NCBI GenBank assembly: GCA_011682595.1
Contig: JAACEH010000138.1
Location: forward strand, 1 to 6,176
Direction: 5' to 3'
DNA length: 6,176 bases
Origin: Anaerolineaceae bacterium
Lineage (GTDB): Bacteria > Planctomycetota > Phycisphaerae > FEN-1346 > JAACEH01
Part shown: positions 4,639-6,176 of the stretch, piece after piece
Layout: each line of letters starts with the position of its first letter
How positions within the stretch are numbered: position 1 is the stretch's first letter
Notes under the pieces: model-generated
What the model saw: only the letters and a program-made list of their open reading frames with translations
The model's database searches: none
Told to the model about the DNA's origin: nothing
Program-made: the position numbers and the translations under genes

Positions 4639-6176
4639 TTATGTCAGGGGCTGCGGTTGCCCAGAACGGGCCCGGGCCCGCAGGCGCTGAAGCAGGTAGA
4701 TTGCGCCGAACAGGGCCGCCCCGGCCGCGTACCAGAGAAAGCGGTTTTCCAGCGGCAGGCCCAGCAGCGACGGACGGCCCAGAAGATCGTGCAGAATCTG
4801 CGGCCGGGCCAGCAGGGCGAAGGCCACGACCAGCAGGGCCGACTCGTGAACCCGATTTCGCACCGCGAAGTAGTTCTGCGTCAGGGCGGCAAAGGCCAGC
4901 ATGGCCATGGTCCCGGCGGCGAAGATGATGGCCACGTGCCACCACTGGCGAATGCCGATCAGCAGAAAGTCGGTGTTGAAGACGAACATGAAGGGCAGAA
5001 CGGCGGTCCGCAGATCGTAGACGAATCCCTGGATGCCGGTCTTGATGGGATTGCTGCGGGCGATGGCCGAGGCCGCGTAGGCGGCCAGCCCGACCGGCGG
5101 CGTGTCGTCGGCCAGGATGCCGAAGTAGAAGCAGAACAGGTGGGCGGCAATCAGCGGCACGACGAATCCCGAGTCGCCGGCCAGTTGCACAATCACCCCG
5201 GCGGTCAGCGAGGCCATGACGATGTAGGTGGCCGTGGTCGGCAGCCCCATGCCCAGGACCAGCGACACGAAGGCCGTCAGAGCCAGGATGAGGAAAATGT
5301 TGCCGCCGGACAGCGAGGCCACGATCTCGGTGATGTTGTGCCCGAGTCCCAGGTTGACGACGCCGACGATGATGCCCGCGGTGGCGCAGGCCACGCCGAC
5401 GGCCATCATTCCTCGACCGCCGGCCACCATGCTTTTCCAGAGGATGCCCATCCCGGCCCGCAGGCCGTCGGCCAGCCGCCGCCCCGCGCGCCGCGACTGG
5501 ATGACGCTGCGGGCGACCACCAGGGCGGCCAGAGCGGCAATGGCATTGACGGCCGCCATCTGGGCCGACCAGCCGCGCAGCAGCATGACAATCAGGATGG
5601 CCAGTGGAACCAGGAAGTGAATGCCGCCCAGGAAAACGGTCAGGAATCGCGGCAGTTCCGCCTTTGGCAGGCCGCGGAGGCCCAGCTTCGAGGCCTCCAG
5701 GTGGGTGATGTAGATCAGGGCCAGGTAGGAGATGATGGCCGGGATGAAGGCCGCCCGGACGACCTCCAGGTAGGGCATGCGACAATACTCGGCGATGATG
5801 AAGGCCGCGGCACCCATGATCGGCGGCATCAGTTGCCCGTTGGTGCTGGCGGCCACCTCCACCGCCGCAGCCTTCTCGGCCGGGTAGCCGCAGCGCTTCA
5901 TCAGCGGAATGGTGAAGGTGCCCGTGGTGACGGTGTTGGCGATGCTGGAACCGGAGACCAGGCCGGTCATGCCGCTGGCCAGGACGGCCGCCTTGGCCGG
6001 TCCGCCCTTGAAGCGGCCGAGCAGACTGAAGGCCAGTTGGACGAAGTAGTGCCCGCCCCCGGAGTGTTCGAGCATGGCCCCCAGCAGCACGAACAGAAAC
6101 ACCGTCGAGGCCGACACGCGCAAGGGAATGCCGTAAATGCCTTCAGTCGAGAGCGTCAACTGGCCCACCAGGCGGT
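4639..6176 (-). CDS. TRAP transporter permease, TAXI-type (DctM or fused DctQM), 5' end outside window
   Basis: TRAP permeases import organic acids or related solutes using a sodium gradient, with a separate periplasmic binding protein. The visible 511 residues are very hydrophobic with about a dozen membrane segments. They contain the DctM-type hallmarks STEGIYGIPLRVSAS, GLVSGSSIANTVTTGTFTIP, the NGQLMPPIMGAAAFIIAEY block, GMGLPTTATYIVMASLTAGV and the FYFGILADDTPPVGLAAYA block. The two Gly/Pro-rich repeats correspond to the paired halves of the large subunit. The exact wording (IPLMKR, ILADDTPPVGLAAYA, YDLRTAVLPFMFVFN) is that of the TAXI-associated 4TM/12TM fusion proteins; the fused small-subunit part would lie upstream. 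A GTG at 6168 is not taken as the start because the frame stays open upstream (RLVGQL) and the family N-terminus is missing. The C-terminus is a basic tail (LRARARSGQPQPLT). The substrate is unknown; the porin gene 149 bases downstream suggests a shared uptake route. Confidence 0.93.
   Translation of the reverse strand, partial: RLVGQLTLSTEGIYGIPLRVSASTVFLFVLLGAMLEHSGGGHYFVQLAFSLLGRFKGGPAKAAVLASGMTGLVSGSSIANTVTTGTFTIPLMKRCGYPAEKAAAVEVAASTNGQLMPPIMGAAAFIIAEYCRMPYLEVVRAAFIPAIISYLALIYITHLEASKLGLRGLPKAELPRFLTVFLGGIHFLVPLAILIVMLLRGWSAQMAAVNAIAALAALVVARSVIQSRRAGRRLADGLRAGMGILWKSMVAGGRGMMAVGVACATAGIIVGVVNLGLGHNITEIVASLSGGNIFLILALTAFVSLVLGMGLPTTATYIVMASLTAGVIVQLAGDSGFVVPLIAAHLFCFYFGILADDTPPVGLAAYAASAIARSNPIKTGIQGFVYDLRTAVLPFMFVFNTDFLLIGIRQWWHVAIIFAAGTMAMLAFAALTQNYFAVRNRVHESALLVVAFALLARPQILHDLLGRPSLLGLPLENRFLWYAAGAALFGAIYLLQRLRARARSGQPQPLT

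Noticed and set aside
4544..5785. 413-codon minus-strand frame inside the TRAP permease gene
   Set aside because: The product is Arg/Gly/His/Pro-rich and overlaps a permease frame with diagnostic motifs, so it is an out-of-frame shadow.
1..6176. CRISPR arrays, insertion sequences, tRNA or rRNA genes, defence systems
   Set aside because: I saw no regularly spaced direct repeats, transposase motifs, tRNA-like cloverleaf or rRNA signature sequences, and none of the four main genes belongs to a known defence family.

Overview
This GC-rich window comes from a Gram-negative bacterium. It encodes an outer-membrane beta-barrel protein with a signal peptide and a C-terminal aromatic residue, which requires an outer membrane. 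The large FG-GAP repeat protein, the membrane-anchored PQQ-like propeller with a 'WPMWRGGPQ' entry motif, and the frequent GTG starts all remind me of Planctomycetota (Phycisphaerae-like) or related PVC genomes. That placement is inference from protein style; no rRNA or other marker gene is present.

All supported genes lie on the minus strand, so transcription runs from high to low coordinates. First (6176 to 4639) is the C-terminal part of a TRAP-family permease of the TAXI / fused 4TM-12TM type; its start lies outside the window. A 149-base gap with a weak terminator-like hairpin and a possible promoter follows. Next (4489 to 3107) is a complete outer-membrane porin-like protein with an N-terminal coiled coil, closest in style to the DcaP family. 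It ends at a convincing intrinsic terminator (3036-3083). A 351-base gap follows with no convincing gene but with several strong inverted repeats, two of them mutually exclusive. Then (2755 to 827) comes an exported 642-residue FG-GAP/VCBS propeller protein with an unassigned N-terminal domain and an ASPIC/UnbV-like C-terminus. After 72 bases comes a 34-residue hydrophobic reading frame (754 to 650) whose stop overlaps, in a GTGA tetranucleotide, the start of a membrane-anchored PQQ-like beta-propeller protein (653 to beyond position 1). These two frames either are translationally coupled or are one gene split by a one-base frameshift.

The porin and the TRAP permease make a plausible two-membrane uptake route for an organic (carboxylic) acid: the porin would pass the substrate through the outer membrane and the TRAP system would pump it through the inner membrane. 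The solute-binding protein that a TRAP system needs is not in the window and may lie upstream. The FG-GAP and PQQ-like proteins form a second transcriptional block of exported propeller proteins with no visible catalytic residues. I see no defence system, mobile element, CRISPR array or RNA gene. The points most worth following are the GTGA junction, the structured gap at 2756-3106, and the TRAP-porin pairing.
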